From Gyromitra esculenta (lineage: Eukaryota; Ascomycota; Pezizomycetes; Pezizales; Discinaceae), in assembly GCA_038503075.1 (NCBI GenBank), contig JBCAML010000006.1:62001-126000 (forward strand): a stretch of 64,000 bases of DNA, written 5' to 3'. The notes beneath the pieces were generated by a model that saw only the letters and a program-made list of their open reading frames with translations, was not told where the DNA came from and did no database searches. A program made the translations under genes and the position numbers. The first letter of the stretch is position 1. Every line of letters begins with the position of its first letter. Shown piece by piece: positions 25,201 to 38,540 of the stretch.

Positions 25201-27049
25201 TTTAAATAACCCAAAGCCAGGCACAGGCAGGTACAGTGCATACGCTTATCAGACGGTTACCTGCTATCGGGTTACACACGCCGGAAGGTCCCGACAGCAT
25301 CCCCCAACGGAGCCCGGACCGGCCAAGACAAGTGCCCAGAAGCCAGCCGTGTCGGGCAAGCCTACACTTCCACACGTGTCTACGTCCACCCCCACGGTCC
25401 GTGCTTTAAAGTTACTCGAGACCCTCGACTGACGGTGGACTAAACACCGTTGGGGGTGTCTGTTCACCGTTTCGCGACCAGTGATGGCATCGAGTGCACC
25501 CCCCCAGTGGCTTGTGGCTGGACAGGCGAGCAACCTTGATCAATGCCACAGCGATCATGAACTGCACAGCCACCGCAAACCATGCGCATGATTTTCGGGA
25601 CACGACTGCGGGAAGCTGTCGCAGCCATAGCTGTGGAGAAATTCTCCTGCGCCTTCAACTTTCTCGTATTTCACGGCTAGCGTGATGGATTGTATCCTGG
25701 AGGCTACATGAATGGCATATGCCAAATAATGCAGCTAGACAGTGTCATGTATTGTGTTTGCAATCTGTAGGTACCACAGGCGTATGTATGTACGGGACTT
25801 CGGCCGCATCAGCCTTTTCTGACATCACGTACAGCCTCCTCCGTGCTAGATTTCAAAATGCCTTGCGATAAAGGTAGGATTCTAATTGAGGGTAAGAAAT
25901 TTAGAAACTGGCCACGGCCACATACACCCGTTCACGTACATGTACATTATTATGCCATGTAGATAACTAGGTATCTCTCTTTTTTCTCTCTCTCTCTCTC
26001 GCGATTACTCTTCCCTGACCGGAAAATAGAGTGGCAGCTGTGATCGATGTATAGTTGCGCATGCTACTTTGAGGATGTAAACGTAATAATTAAGGTACTA
26101 CAGACCCCCAACAATGCACATTGTTTGCACATGCGTGGGGCGTCTGGGTGTTCATTCCATCTATCTTTTTTCTTCTTCTTCCATTACCGGCTAATATGTA
26201 TTCATGATGGGAATAATTATACAACCCTGCAACCCCTGTACCGTAAGCACACCATGTGAAGCCCATAACTAATCTACTATATCGACCCATCCGTCGATTA
26301 TATTACCAGAGTCGAACAGGGAGGGCAAACCTCCCTTGTCTACTGCTCGTTCCCCAGACACACGCCTCCATCGAACCCACTATACTAGCTAGAACTACAT
26401 GTGCAATGCAGTAAACTTCATAAAAAAACCTTGATACCTATGAGCTTACCGGAAAATACAATGTAGAAAAAATAGAAGCCTAAGCCCCTCCCTCCTCCCC
26501 TCGCTACCTGCGGCTTCTTCGCTAGACCGACTAACAGGTACATGGGGGAGGGAGAGAATAATAGATTGTTTCAAGTTTCTTGATCATTGACAGTTTTTTC
26601 CCATGTGAATAGAAACTGCATACAAACCTGCTGGTTCAGGAAACACGCAGACGAGACAGAACAGATGCGTACATACATACATACATGACGACGTTACGGC
26701 AACGAGGTATTAATCCGGCGACCGACCGGAACATCCAACCTCGTAGGCTGTGTTTCGTGCTCTCTCCCGAACATTTCGAAACATGGATCCGAGGGAGGGA
26801 GGGAGGGAGGGGGGAGGTTGTTTTTTTTTTTTCCTGCTAGAATCGCACGCGAGTTCGGAATTAAGGTAATGGTTTCAATGCTGATTGGTGGTGCTACAAT
26901 AACCTTTGACCAGGGGGGATTATTACTGTTATCGCTTTTTTCTCTGGTAGATGAAATTAACGAAGCTAGCGATTTGGCGCCCGGACGCCCGGCATTACTC
27001 CGTCCGGTACCAATGATACGAGGGTCTTGTTAGGTGTGGTAACTGGCTT

Positions 27050-27080
27050 ACTACCTACCTACCTGCCTACCTACCTACCT
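27050..27080. repeat. CTAC tetranucleotide microsatellite
   Basis: About seven CTAC units with one CTGC variant, in intergenic DNA. Confidence 0.85.
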
Positions 27081-27986
27081 AATTAACCCACTCTGCTATA
27101 CATCCAACCTGGAACAGAGTACGTGCTACATAATCTAGAAAGCTAGAATTCCAAATGTCGGTAATGACTTTCCATTGAACAGCTGCAGCTGCAGCTGCTA
27201 TCAAAACACATATAGAATATGGGGGCTATCTTGACTGCGAAATTAAAATCGGAGTTAGACCAAAGACAAGAAAACTTGAACTGCCTCCAAACCCCCACTA
27301 CCTTCATAGGCGGGAAAGAGAGTACGGTATGTATTCCTGCGTATATCTACCGAGTCGCTGTGAATTCTGGAATACCCACTTCTAGTTACATCGATATATA
27401 GGGGTGGGGGGCAAACCCTAAGCCGTCCTAGCGGAGCAGACCCTCCTCTGGCGCTTGGAGAGTAGGGTAGCCTACAGCTAGCTATACAAGCCGCAACTAT
27501 ACTTTTATAGGTTCTGTCCAAACCCTAGACTTTCAAACCGGTGTTGTTTCCCGGTGGTTCGTACTACAGTACATGCGAGGCGACCGACTCCAGAGAGGTT
27601 AGGCTATCTACCCTCCCCCCCCCACACAGCATACATCGCACAGTCTCCTAGCTGCAGTAGATATCCGGAAAATGCACAAGGAGCTAGCGGCAGGGAAGGC
27701 CGAGAGAACTTCTAGAAGGAACAAAAACGGGGGGGGCAGCAAGTTATGCCGTGTGCAGGAGGCCCCCCTTTCCCCTTAGTAGATCGTGGGTCTTTTTGTT
27801 TGTTTTTCCAATGCAAAGCGGGGGGGCAATCCACAATATGTAAATCAGGAGGTGCTGCATATGTCATTCTGTAACGGACCAATATATGTATGCAAGCACT
27901 AGCTAGCTGGTTGGAATAACTGCCGGTGGGGAAAGAATAGTGGTGGAAAACCAGAAATGGGGCGCACTTTAATTCTTGAGCCTCAG

Positions 27987-28010
27987 GTTTTCTTTCTTTC
28001 TTTCTTTCTT
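27987..28010. repeat. TTTC tetranucleotide microsatellite
   Basis: About six TTTC units in intergenic DNA. Confidence 0.85.
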
Positions 28011-31000
28011 GGTATTACTTGTAGTTATGCAATTGCGATATAGTCCTATTATGTCTCTCCTTATTTACATACCCCTAGGTCTCTGCTTGAAGCAGCTATA
28101 TATAGCTATAGCTAGTTAGATCTATTTAGCAGTTTGCTTATCAGTTCCATATCCAACATACGCAATAGGCTATGACGCAACAAGAGTCTTCACAAAGAAA
28201 GATAGAAGCATCGTAGCCATGTCGATGGGGCCAGCGCTATAACAGACCCTGAAAGCCACGAACCACATCCGCGCTTTTAGCCTCCGGATTCCCGCAAGCC
28301 CTGCACACCGTGAATCGTTCCCGCGACATGAATGATGCCACTCCCCTCGAGCCCCAGCCCTGCGCATTTTCTCTCCCCCCCACGTAGAATGGGGGCTAAT
28401 TATTCACATGGAATTCTTGAGACAATACGTATGCTAAGGAAGAATGGGAAGGAGGGTTCAGTTGTTCTGCACGCATTTAGATAGACATATGGGGCTCTAT
28501 GGGTGGGGATGCATATGACCCGCATATATACCATACCCACCACACGTGTTTGTTTGGTCGGCGGAGGAAGAAATAGTCCATCCTCAGATCTCCACGGAGA
28601 TCTTTATCGCGGGAGAACATGTGTAGATCACCGGCGAGGGTAGTACGATAGTTGGGATCTTGGTTACAGAGAAATGGCGAGAAAGAACAGGCTAAACTGA
28701 GCTGGGCAGGTAAAATAGTAAACCAGCCGATTACTAAAACTGTCTGGTGCTACCTATTTTTTCTCGGGAGGCTCAACTGAAGACTGATGAAATTGCATCT
28801 CGGGAGACGAGATCCGAGGGAAGGATCTGGCTGTGTCGATAGTATCGCCTGTCTTCAATCCCGCCACACTTGTGCGATGGAGAAGCCGAACTGCGCCGGG
28901 CCAATGTAGTTACGTGTTGATCCCGGGAACAAGTATCGAGGCCCGAAGAAATACACCTCCTCGCCCATGATTCTAATTAGTCTGATGGAATAACGATCGT
29001 ACATCAAGTGCCAGGTATATTTGTCATTGCTCGCCCATATTATCAATGTGGTCAAGGGGTGAAGAGGTGCCACAGCAGCTGGTAGTGGTACAAGAGAATC
29101 TACATGCAGAAATAGAGTCGAAAAGTGCTCCCACTAAACTGCAATACGGTTCCGGAAGCGAGATAGAAAGGGGTTCTAGAAGGATGTGCTTTCATCACGC
29201 GTATGTGCAACGTGGAGACGAAAAGAGAACTCAGGGGATAATACAATATCGAATTTTTCCCAAAGCGATATGTAGTTGTTGCGGAAGGTGCGAATATGTG
29301 TGCGTGTGATGGGATGAATTTCTCCGGCTGCTTATGGACAGAGTTGCTGCACATGCAGATAAGCCTCATGCTGGAGAACGGCTCTGGGGCTGGTGGATAG
29401 AAATTGAAACAGCACGTTTCACTGGCCTTTTTTCCCCAGCGTGCCGTGACAGAGTAAGACTCCCGTAGCTGTACATGTTTGCAAGTCGGTAATACTTCTC
29501 ATCGGTATCACGTCGGGTTGGACGGGACACAGCATCTGGGGGAGGCAGTTACATTGCTTGCTTGCTTACTTGCTATATTGCGGTTCCCACGTAACGGGTT
29601 GATGCTCACGTATTGCCTCGACTGCAGGGGTCATCAAGAAGGGGAGGGCTCTCGGAGACAGGGTTGCAAGGCCATCATCAACACGACAAGCGAAACGGGA
29701 AGATGAAGAGGGGAGCCGGATAGCTGCTCAACCAGATGGGGAATTCGAAGGGGAGCAATTCACGATACCTGCCTGTTTTCGAGGTTGTGTCGGCGTTTCG
29801 ACACCTGTCATGTACCCTTTATGTGTTCAACCCCCATCAATGAAGTTGGAGAACGATCCATCCCAGGGTCAATCGGCTAGCCCTAAGGCTAGATGCCTTC
29901 CGCTGACATCAGCCCGTGCGGCGCAACTGCTCGCTCTTTCTTAAATTTGCCGACCCTGGGCAGATCCACGGTAGGCGGAGAAGAAATGGCGTGCCACCAC
30001 GGAAGGGGAAGAAAAAGCAAGAGGCTGATATCGATATCATTAGACGAGGTGTGGCAGCCGAGAGATCCGACGGCCAGTGCCTTAAAGCAGAGTTATTAGT
30101 AGCCATTACCTCTTACCCCTCTCGTTAAAATAGCAGACCAAATATCACAAAAGCCATGTCCTGTTCGGGAAGTGTTTGCGATGTGGTGGGTTTCTAAGAA
30201 TAGAAAGTCCCGATTTGGGAGATTTGCTCGCACAGGACCCCGTATCTGGCAAAATTAGCAAAGCGGGGTAAATTTAGGGGCAATTCCAACAGATCTAAAA
30301 GTGCCCGTGTTGGAATATTTGTTGGCTTTTCAACGCACCTAAACGCACCTGATCAGGCGATATGCCGTCCGTCTGGCGAGCAAAAATAGCTGGACCGTTT
30401 TTAGGTGTGGGCTTCCTCCCTGTTCTTCGCCGCATGCTTGGCGATGGCCATCTTGAAGGGCTCGCTGTTGGCGTGTTTCTATTTTGCGGCACACCACACC
30501 CACGCCTTGCCCGCGTGCGCACAGACGGTCAAGCGAACGGATCTTGGATCGCTTCCGCTCGCGAGCAGGCGAGAAAGCGAGCCAGCGGGAGTCGTCATCG
30601 AGAGGCTTGACTGATCCGAGCTCTGGATTGGCAGACTTCGTTCTCCTTCTCGACCGTTTCATGATGCAAACGGAGGCTTATTTTGACGGTTGGTGTCTAC
30701 ATGGGTTTGTTATCTGACGCTTCGTTTGCCCTAAGATCTAGAACTCGACATCACTGCTTACTATCTGTTGCAATTGCGCATTGTCTATTACTTATCCGTC
30801 ATCTGTCATACGGGGAACAATGTGTTGCAATCGTGTTGGAACAAACTACGTGTATATGCACAGTAACCGTACTCGATGGAAGTCTTCAGGATGGCAATGC
30901 CAAACAGTGTCTCTGCCACCCAAGCTTGTATGTAAGTATGTGGAAATGTAAGCCACGCGGTTGAAGAATCGGCAGTGATGGATAGGTTGACTTTAGTGCA

Positions 31001-31559
31001 CAACTTCGTAGCTACATCGCCTTGCCACAGTTTTCTGTGCAGAGCGTTCGGGTGCTTGCAGTTCCATGACGAAGCCCTACAGCCCAGGCGTGGGTGTCTC
31101 AGCCATGACACAATGTACGGGGCATCGGATCAACGTGAGCATTAGGTACGGGAGTGTCAAAGAGATGTGGTCACGAAGATTGGATGCACGTAATTACTCT
31201 GCGCGACAGCAATTACACAGGTCTCAGAGTCTGTCCTGGGCCGAGTCTGCCGTTTCGGGCTTGTTGGAGGCAAGAGTGGAAAACCAGGAAAACGAGGCTC
31301 TCCTGCGATAGCCAGAGATTGCTGCTGCTGTACGGGAAGAAAGGCGATACAGCTGTGTTCCGCTCAGAGCAGTCGTGGACATCTCCTGCCCCGGCCGCCG
31401 AACGCAGATCGCTAGACCACCGATGAACCCCTGCCACCCTGCATAGCGAACAGGAAAGGGAAGCGGCTGATTTGCAAAAATAAAAGCAAAAAAAGCAATT
31501 CCCCCAGCACACCCCCGAGCCAGTCCTCAGTCAACACCCCTGTCCACCTCGATTCCTCA

Positions 31560-32787
31560 TTCGTCCAACCACATCGACCTTCTATTTGTGCCCAACGACA
31601 TGATTCGACACCACCTGCTGCCACGTGCACGCGATTTCGGGTTTTCCTTTTCTCGAAATTGCCGTGAGGGGACGAGCAACGAGAGGACAGCAGCGGACAC
31701 CAGAGACATCCTGGTTTCGCCATCCACTGCCATTGGGGGATTCAGAGAAGCAGCCAAAGAGGCTAGCCAATTCAACGCAGCAGAAGGGGATGGGGTGAGG
31801 GGAGGGATGGATGGATGGGTGGATGGGAAGGACATGCTGCTGCTGCTGCCCACTCGCTGTTGTTGCTATTGTTAAGCGGTATTTGTGGAGGCAGGCACCC
31901 ACCCTCCCCAATACAGACTGCAAAGATATATTTAAAATTCTCTGGAGGATCCTTTTTGGTACCCATCGGGCAGCGATCTCTGTTTGAGAGGGCCAGAACA
32001 GGTCATCTCTATTCTGTTCCTGTCGGTCGTTCTATTCTTTCCTCCCCACACCCACCACCCACGCACACTCCGTTCTGCGTGTCTTGTCTGCCCGGTACCG
32101 TTCCGTTTGCTTTTTACTTTTTGTTCTTTTCTTGCCATCCTTTGCTATTGCAGGCACTCGTCGCCCAAAGAGGATTGGAACCTGGAGAAATCTTTTTTGG
32201 GCGGCAAAACGTTTCTGCAACCTGGACACGTTCGGGTCTGCCCTCATCATACTCTGGCATATTGAAACATCCCCACCACTCAGAGCACGCACCAATCGAG
32301 ATGTCTCGCTCGCCCCCCTGTATTCGACCAAGTGAGCCACACTTGCCCGGCTGGGGTGCCTGGTCACTCGTCTACTTTCGCTCCTTGGGGGTGTCCGTCT
32401 GTGCATACATAACTGTCGTCGCCCGCTCCAACTCTCACATCCACACCAGCAGCAGCAGCATTGCCATTCACGACCCTTCTCAAACGGCCATTCATAACGG
32501 CTCGCTCTTCTCTCCCATCTCGTCTTGAATACCACTGCATGCTTCTTGCTTAGCCGCTTATACTCGAAATCACCTTATTTACTCCTTATAGCCCGGTCGA
32601 CCGTCGCTTGCGATTCGATTCGGCCTCAACAACCATAAAAATTCACCCCTCTCAATCCACAACCATTTATTTACCTATCCTCACCCCTCCGCCCTCTCCT
32701 CCTTCCTCCTCCTCCTCCTCCGATATCCACTCGGCTGCTTGGTTACCACTGCTTTATCCTCCAGTAGCCTTCGATCAATCCTCCACA
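31560..32787 (+). promoter_or_regulatory. Long pyrimidine-rich leader/promoter of the PRO1-like gene
   Basis: The 1.2 kb before the transcription-factor start is C/T-rich, especially 32640-32760 with CCTCCT runs. It holds several upstream ATGs, including a 237-codon open frame at 31815-32528 that has no recognisable domain. Long leaders with upstream open frames are common in front of fungal developmental regulators. Transcript evidence would be needed to fix the transcription start. Confidence 0.45.
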
Positions 32788-34793
32788 ATGCAACCAAAAG
32801 CACCAAAAACTAGCACCAAGACCCATCGTCGCTCCCGAACAGGTACTAACCCCTCCAGCTTTGCAATTCTATTGTTTCTCGTGGCTGACATTCATCTGAA
32901 GGATGCTTTACCTGCCGCCTTCGACGCAAGAAGTGTGACGAGGGAAAGCCTCTCTGCAAGGCATGCAAGCACCTGGGCTTGAGCTGCGAATATAAGCGTC
33001 CGGTTTGGTGGGGAAACGTCGATCAGCGCAAGAGACAGAAGGAGAATATCAAGATGTTGATCAAGAGGACAAAGCTGTCGGAGAAGGTCGCTCAGATTTC
33101 ACCAATTAGTGCGGATTCCCCCCCCGAACTGTCGCGCTCCCTACCAACCTCCGATACCCTTTCAGACACCCTTGCTCGAAGACGATCACTGTCTATGGAT
33201 TCTGGCTATACCCTCGATCAGTACGATATGGAGAACGAGGATGGTGTCTACCCCGAGATTCACCCTGGACATCTCCATCCCCACCATGCCTTCCCGCCCT
33301 ACGAAGTTGACATCATGACCGAGAAACAGACCTACATTAACAGCTATGCCATGTCCATGCGACGAAACTCCACCAGCACAGCTTCTTACACTAGCAGTAT
33401 GCGAAGAGACTCGACCGTGGTATCCACTGGATTCCCCGCCGAGACCTTCCAGCTTGAAACTGGTGTTCACCAACATGTGCACCACTCTGTGGCCAGCACT
33501 GAGAATGGACACCCCGCTACTGCAGACTTTAACTTTTTTGACTTCAACAACTATGGACAGGCCGAGGCTCAGCCCGAGCAACTGCCATTCGTCACTGCAG
33601 ATGAGAACGATCAGCGACTCCTGGACCACTTTGTCCAAAATGTTCTTCCGATCATCTTCCCTATTCTCGACCTGAATCTCAACGGCGCCGTACGACGAGA
33701 TGTGATCCTTCCTGCCCTTGCAAGCAATGAGTGTTACCGAAATTGTTGCCTGAGCATCGCTGCTCTGCACATGAAGGCTACTCAGGGACTACAAGGAGAA
33801 TGGATTAACCAAGACATCACCCGACACCGATATGCCACCATCTCTGGATTGTGCCAGGCGCTGGAGAAAGATACCAATCATCTCCAGATCCTTGAAGCTA
33901 CCATTGGCATGATTTTGTTTCAATGCTCGGTTGGCACTTCAAACGATAACCTCCCAGATATTCCATGGCACCAGCACTTCCAGGCTGTCACCAGTCTTGT
34001 TAACAAGCTCGATCTTACCCGCTTCCTTCAGCCACTCTCTCAGTCTATTCACCCCCCTCCTTCGGTCAACATGACCTTGACTGCTTGGATCGACATTCTC
34101 GGCGCGACTATGATTGGCCGTGCTCCCCAATTCGCTGACAGCTACCGAGAAAAGCATCTCAGCAATGGGCAGAGCGGTTTGCGCGAACTGATGGGATGCG
34201 ACGACCGGGTGATGTATCTGATCTCCGAGATCGCTTGCCTAGAAGCCCTTAAGAATGACGGGATGCTTTCTGATATCGACCTCTGTGAACACGTTAAATC
34301 ACTCGCGTACCAGATCGATCTGACTGAGCCCTCAATTGAGCAACAAATGGCTTCCCCACAAGTACCAATCATCTCTGCGTCGGGCCATCTCGACACCCGA
34401 CAACTTACCAGGACCACCACCGACGCTTTCCGCTACGCTGCTCGCATCTATCTGTGCTCTCTCGTTCCCGGGTTTGATCGCCAGCAGCCTCAGGTTAAGG
34501 AGCTTCTCAATAAGCTTACCTACTGCCTGGAGTCGATCCCCGCGGGACCTGAAGGGTTTGATCGCTCGCTTGTCTGGGTCTTGCTCATTGGCGGATCAGT
34601 CTCGACGCCCGGATCACTCTTCAAGAGATTTTTTCAGAGCCGATGCGACGCGCTTGGCGATGCTGCGAGGTACGGGAGTTTTGGGAGGATGCAGAAACTT
34701 TTGGAGACTCTTTGGGAACAACAGGATAATGGCTTGGAGACGACATGGAGAGAGGTTATGGAGAGCAACGGGTGGGATTTCCTACTGATCTGA
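32788..34793 (+). CDS. Zn2Cys6 transcription factor of the PRO1/ADV-1/NosA type, two exons
   Basis: Exons 32788-32842 and 32902-34793 give 648 aa. The Zn(II)2Cys6 binuclear cluster has Cys at 20, 23, 30, 37, 40 and 47 with canonical spacing (CFTCRLRRKKC and following). It continues into CEYKRPVWWGN and a basic linker (KRQKENIKMLIKRTKL), a pattern I associate with PRO1 of Sordaria, ADV-1 of Neurospora and NosA/RosA of Aspergillus. Those proteins control fruiting-body and sexual development and cell fusion. The 59-bp intron (CTGAC branch, AAG acceptor) falls one codon before the first cysteine. A Ser-rich low-complexity region follows (about 50-190). The C-terminal half is a helical fungal_trans_2-like regulatory domain ending WREVMESNGWDFLLI. 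It acts in the nucleus. Assignment to the Zn2Cys6 class is firm; the PRO1 subgroup rests on motif memory and is not checked by alignment. Confidence 0.92.
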
Positions 34794-35449
34794 TCTAATT
34801 TTTAGATTTTACCTTCGTTTTAATCTGTTTATTCCCTTTGTAACCGAGGGCTGGGGGGCGACTGTATATAGCATTTTGGCGTTCTTCTTTCTTTTCATAC
34901 CCTTACTTTTTCTTGGCTTCTGAGGAGCAAGTTATTTCTTTTTTGTTTAATTTTTATGAATGTGTGGGGGTTTTTATTCAGGGAGTTTAGCTTTTTATTT
35001 TGTGTTACTTTTATGACCTTGCATGATAACAATCGTGGAACCCACTGGATGGAAAAACGGATTCACGATCGGGGGGACCAGGCACCCACAGAGAGAGGTA
35101 ATTGCCATAGTATGGTCGATTTTTACTTCTATTTTATGTATTATTTTTTTTCAACTATATATATATTTTTTCATATGTCCTCGATAAGTCTCTTCTCTCG
35201 TATTTTGTTTCTTCTCTACAAGTGGGTTGGGCCGGTTTTTGATTTGGGAGTTTTTTTTTGTTCACTTAAAAAAAGAATGTTGGTATGCATGTGAAATAGG
35301 AGTTTAAGAACTATCATCAATAACTGAGCTAAAACGGATTTCTTCTGAAAACTATTTATTTATTTGTCCCGTTCTTCCCTTCCAACTAGAGACCTAGCTA
35401 CCAGAGCTTACTTTTACGTTACTTGGGGTGACTGTACTGGACTGGTTTA

Positions 35450-35484
35450 TGGGATGGGATGGGATGGTGGTGGTGGTGGTGGTG
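35450..35484. repeat. GGGAT and GGT simple repeats
   Basis: Three GGGAT units pass into about six GGT units about 660 bp downstream of the transcription-factor stop codon. Confidence 0.8.
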
Positions 35485-38387
35485 ATGTACCGATGTCGAG
35501 ATAGGATAGGGACATAGCGATTATGCTAAGGCCGGGATCTGCATCGCATGGCGGCTTGAAGACCTACCAGGATAATGTTCTGCAGTGGCAGGGTAAGAGG
35601 GTAGTAGGGTGAGAGGGTAAGAGGGGTAGGAAGGAAGGTGGGGTTTTTACTGGTATCGTGATAACTATACGCTGATGATCGAACCGAATCGATAGCGCAG
35701 ATCAGGGTCTTGAGGTGGGGTGGGGGGAGCGCTGAAGATGGTAGGTGGGGGGGCGAGGAAGGTAGGTGATGTACCGGTAATGTTTACCGGTCTGCAGGAG
35801 TGTTTTTGTTTCTTGTGGTTGTACTGGTAGGTTCGTATAGGAGTTGTAGGATTGAGGGTTTGAAGGGTGTATTTTTTTTCCCGATGGATTGTTGTAGGTT
35901 GGCGGATTTAAAACATGTATGTACTAGTAGGTGGCCATGGGTTCTGGATGTTTGGAGTCTTCTCTGTTTTCTATTCTCAACCTTTGCGCAACTAGTTGGC
36001 CATGGTTGGCTTCTACTTGGGGGCACAAGATTGAACCGGATTTCTAAATCATCTAGATCTAGTCATGGCTGGGTCTTGTTTTGAGCATAGTCGAAGCAAG
36101 GTCTAGCTTTAAAGTCGGAAACATGTATACATGTACTGATATAAAAGCCGCAGGAGAGCAGGTATTAGGGGAATACAAGGAATTCAGATTTGGCAACTTA
36201 ACTGAGAGAGTACGAGAAACCCGTTTGCCCTTTTTTCTCTCCCTTTCTTCATGTTTTAGACATTATGCGCTGGGGAAGGAGTCCACTCGGCTTCTAGAAT
36301 CAGGCTTGGGCTGTTGGTTGCTGAATTTTAATTAAACCGGCAAATTCATACCCATGTAGGCTCAATGCATATGAATGGTGGTGCCGGGAGGAGCCTCACT
36401 GGATTCTCTGAAAAATCTTGTGCTCGGTTTAGGGTGCGGCTGGTGTGTGTAGAGGTAGGCTTCGAAAAATATAGCTACATGTACTTTGATATTGCATGTA
36501 GTTGTGTTTTTCCAGGTTGACAATTTTGAGATGTAACTACATATTAATTCGTTGTGAAACGGTTTTTACGGAAATGATGAGAATGCCGAAAAAGCTTTTC
36601 TTCTGTCCATTCGAGTTACGCCACCATTGGACGCAGTATCGCTGAATTTCAAAATCTCTGTTTCCTTCAATTCATATCGTCGGGATTATATGTAGGCGGT
36701 ATTTTTTATACTCCGAAGGCCTCGTAAACCTATGTACCGATTCCGTTGTGTATTTTATGAAACTTGAATATCCTAAGTTCGGGGTGTGAATACTACCCTT
36801 GCGGAACCAGATCGTATGAAACTCGTAGATGCCTACAATTCAGAAAATATTAACAGCATGCATACGCCAGCCATATGCATATTCATAGAGATTTATGAAT
36901 TCCTAGGCGAGTGACACCTATGCTTCTCTATGACTCTCAATTCATTTAGATCACACTTAGATCAAGTAGCTGACCTTTATCAAGATCAGACTCTCTGCAT
37001 GCATCAAATGCCACATGGCGTTTGTTCTTGGTTTCTCGCGAGAAAACTCTCAGGCAAGCGTGGGTTTGTGCTCAAGCGCGGTGTCGATGTAGGTAAGCCG
37101 TTTCGCATTGCTTGCCCTGCTCAGGTCAATCGGTGGTGACATCGGCAGCAACCAATATATACTAGCTACATGGTGTATTATGCTTATTTGTTGTGGCTAT
37201 TCGGTTTGGCTTCCTTGTATTTGTATCTGTTCGAAAATAATATCGAGTATATTGGCTCTATAGAAGCGTGGTCTCATTTAGTCTGATGCTACGTAATGAA
37301 TGTAACCTAGATAGCCTATCCATAGATTCACAATTCTACGGAGATTTTCACATCAAAGCGGTTAGTTTTGCGATTGGTTAGTCTGCAGAGAGGTTGAAGC
37401 GTATGTTGTCGATCGTCGCGCTTGGCGCCAAACAATTGGAGATTTAAGCATGAACCGGCAGAATTATGCTCATTACTGGTAAATAGCATGTGGCTGTAGG
37501 GATTTGACTAAAATTACCCCAGGCCCCTTCCGTTCATTGCTTCAACGAAACGTGTTATCGATTGTCCTGCAGCGCAAAACGGTGCTCGTAAATTAAACCA
37601 GATTACTGTAACCTTCTGAGAATCGGCAAATAGGTCAATTTGTCGCTTCTGGATGCTTACGGCTGGTGGATGAGTAGTTGCCACTGTGTGATCAGTTCCT
37701 ATACCCCACGTCTGAAAAGTTCGCATTTAGAGTATGTGGCTATATTTTTTATTAGAAATTGACTCGAAAAAAAGCTTTGTACCACGTGCACCTTTTGTCA
37801 CATAAGTTATGCGAACCACTATCACTTGGCGGTAGTTTATGGGTGGTATGATACCTACAGCGACTCGTATGAACATTGACGCATGAAGTAACTGGGGTTT
37901 GATAAGATTTGAGATCCTAGTCCCAGAGGTGTGCTGGAGACCCCTGGCTTAGATCATGGGGTTTGAGCAATATATTGACCTACACGTAAAGCTGAAGGCC
38001 AAAACTTAGTAATTCCTTTGAAATATTCAGTTCAATTAGTGGCAATTGCAACGAGAGATATACAACTGTGATGAATTAGGTATCAGTAACAGGGACTATG
38101 AGGTTTTCTTGGCGTCATATTTGCCTAAACTGCATGTATCCTTCTTATCAATTCAGGCGGTGGCTATATACACGAAGGTAGATACTACTTGTAAGTATAT
38201 ACTGTTATATGTTCTGTTTTGAGGGTAAGTGCCACTGCCATATGTAGTTCTTAATATCTGCCTGTATAATTCATTCAACTACCAACACCGAGTGACTGTT
38301 GACGAGAGATCTATTCGGCGGTCCCACTTACCCTCTTATTACTGAATAATATAATCACAAATCGCTTTAGACGTACACCAAGAGGGC

Positions 38388-38540
38388 ATGTCGCAAAATA
38401 AGCTGGTCCCAGAGACGTGGTTCCTTGGAAAAGAAGGTGCGACTATAGCTATTGAAGAATCGTATGATCTAAGCCTGGATGATGAAAACAAGAAGAGCGT
38501 CGTGCAGAGAGGACTTGAAATGCAGAAATGGAGAGGATGA
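38388..38540 (+). CDS. Possible small ORF or exon remnant, 50 aa
   Basis: ATG to TGA, 50 codons, with protein-like balanced composition (begins MSQNKLVPETWFLGKEG, ends GLEMQKWRG). The frame stays open upstream to about 38353 and crosses a possible TAG splice acceptor (TTTAG, ending about 38370), so this could be the last exon of a decayed gene. No homologue is recognised. A random 50-codon frame is not rare in 64 kb, so this rests mainly on composition. Confidence 0.25.
   Translation: MSQNKLVPETWFLGKEGATIAIEESYDLSLDDENKKSVVQRGLEMQKWRG

Larger units (their letters stand above)
20021..31559. other. Gene desert, about 11.5 kb
   Basis: No open frame here carries a recognisable domain or a consistent exon structure; the longest are about 200 codons or less and overlap on both strands. 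Simple repeats occur at 20214-20230, 22268-22294, 27050-27080 and 27987-28010. A CAGCTG tandem lies at about 27181-27198. Copies of TACATGTA lie at 22247, 23214 and 25937. Degenerate, RIP-mutated transposon copies would be a reasonable content, but I see no conserved transposase or reverse transcriptase motif. Confidence 0.5.

Noticed and set aside
13547..28010. Short tandem repeats considered as CRISPR-like arrays
   Set aside because: They are simple microsatellites without spacers, and the genome is eukaryotic.
30339..30662. 107-codon minus-strand frame beginning MKRSRRRTKSANPEL, with a nearby exon-like SEPFKMAIAKHAAKNREE stretch
   Set aside because: Both look protein-like, but the only connecting intron would be about 40 bp without a clear branch site, and the plus strand is equally open.
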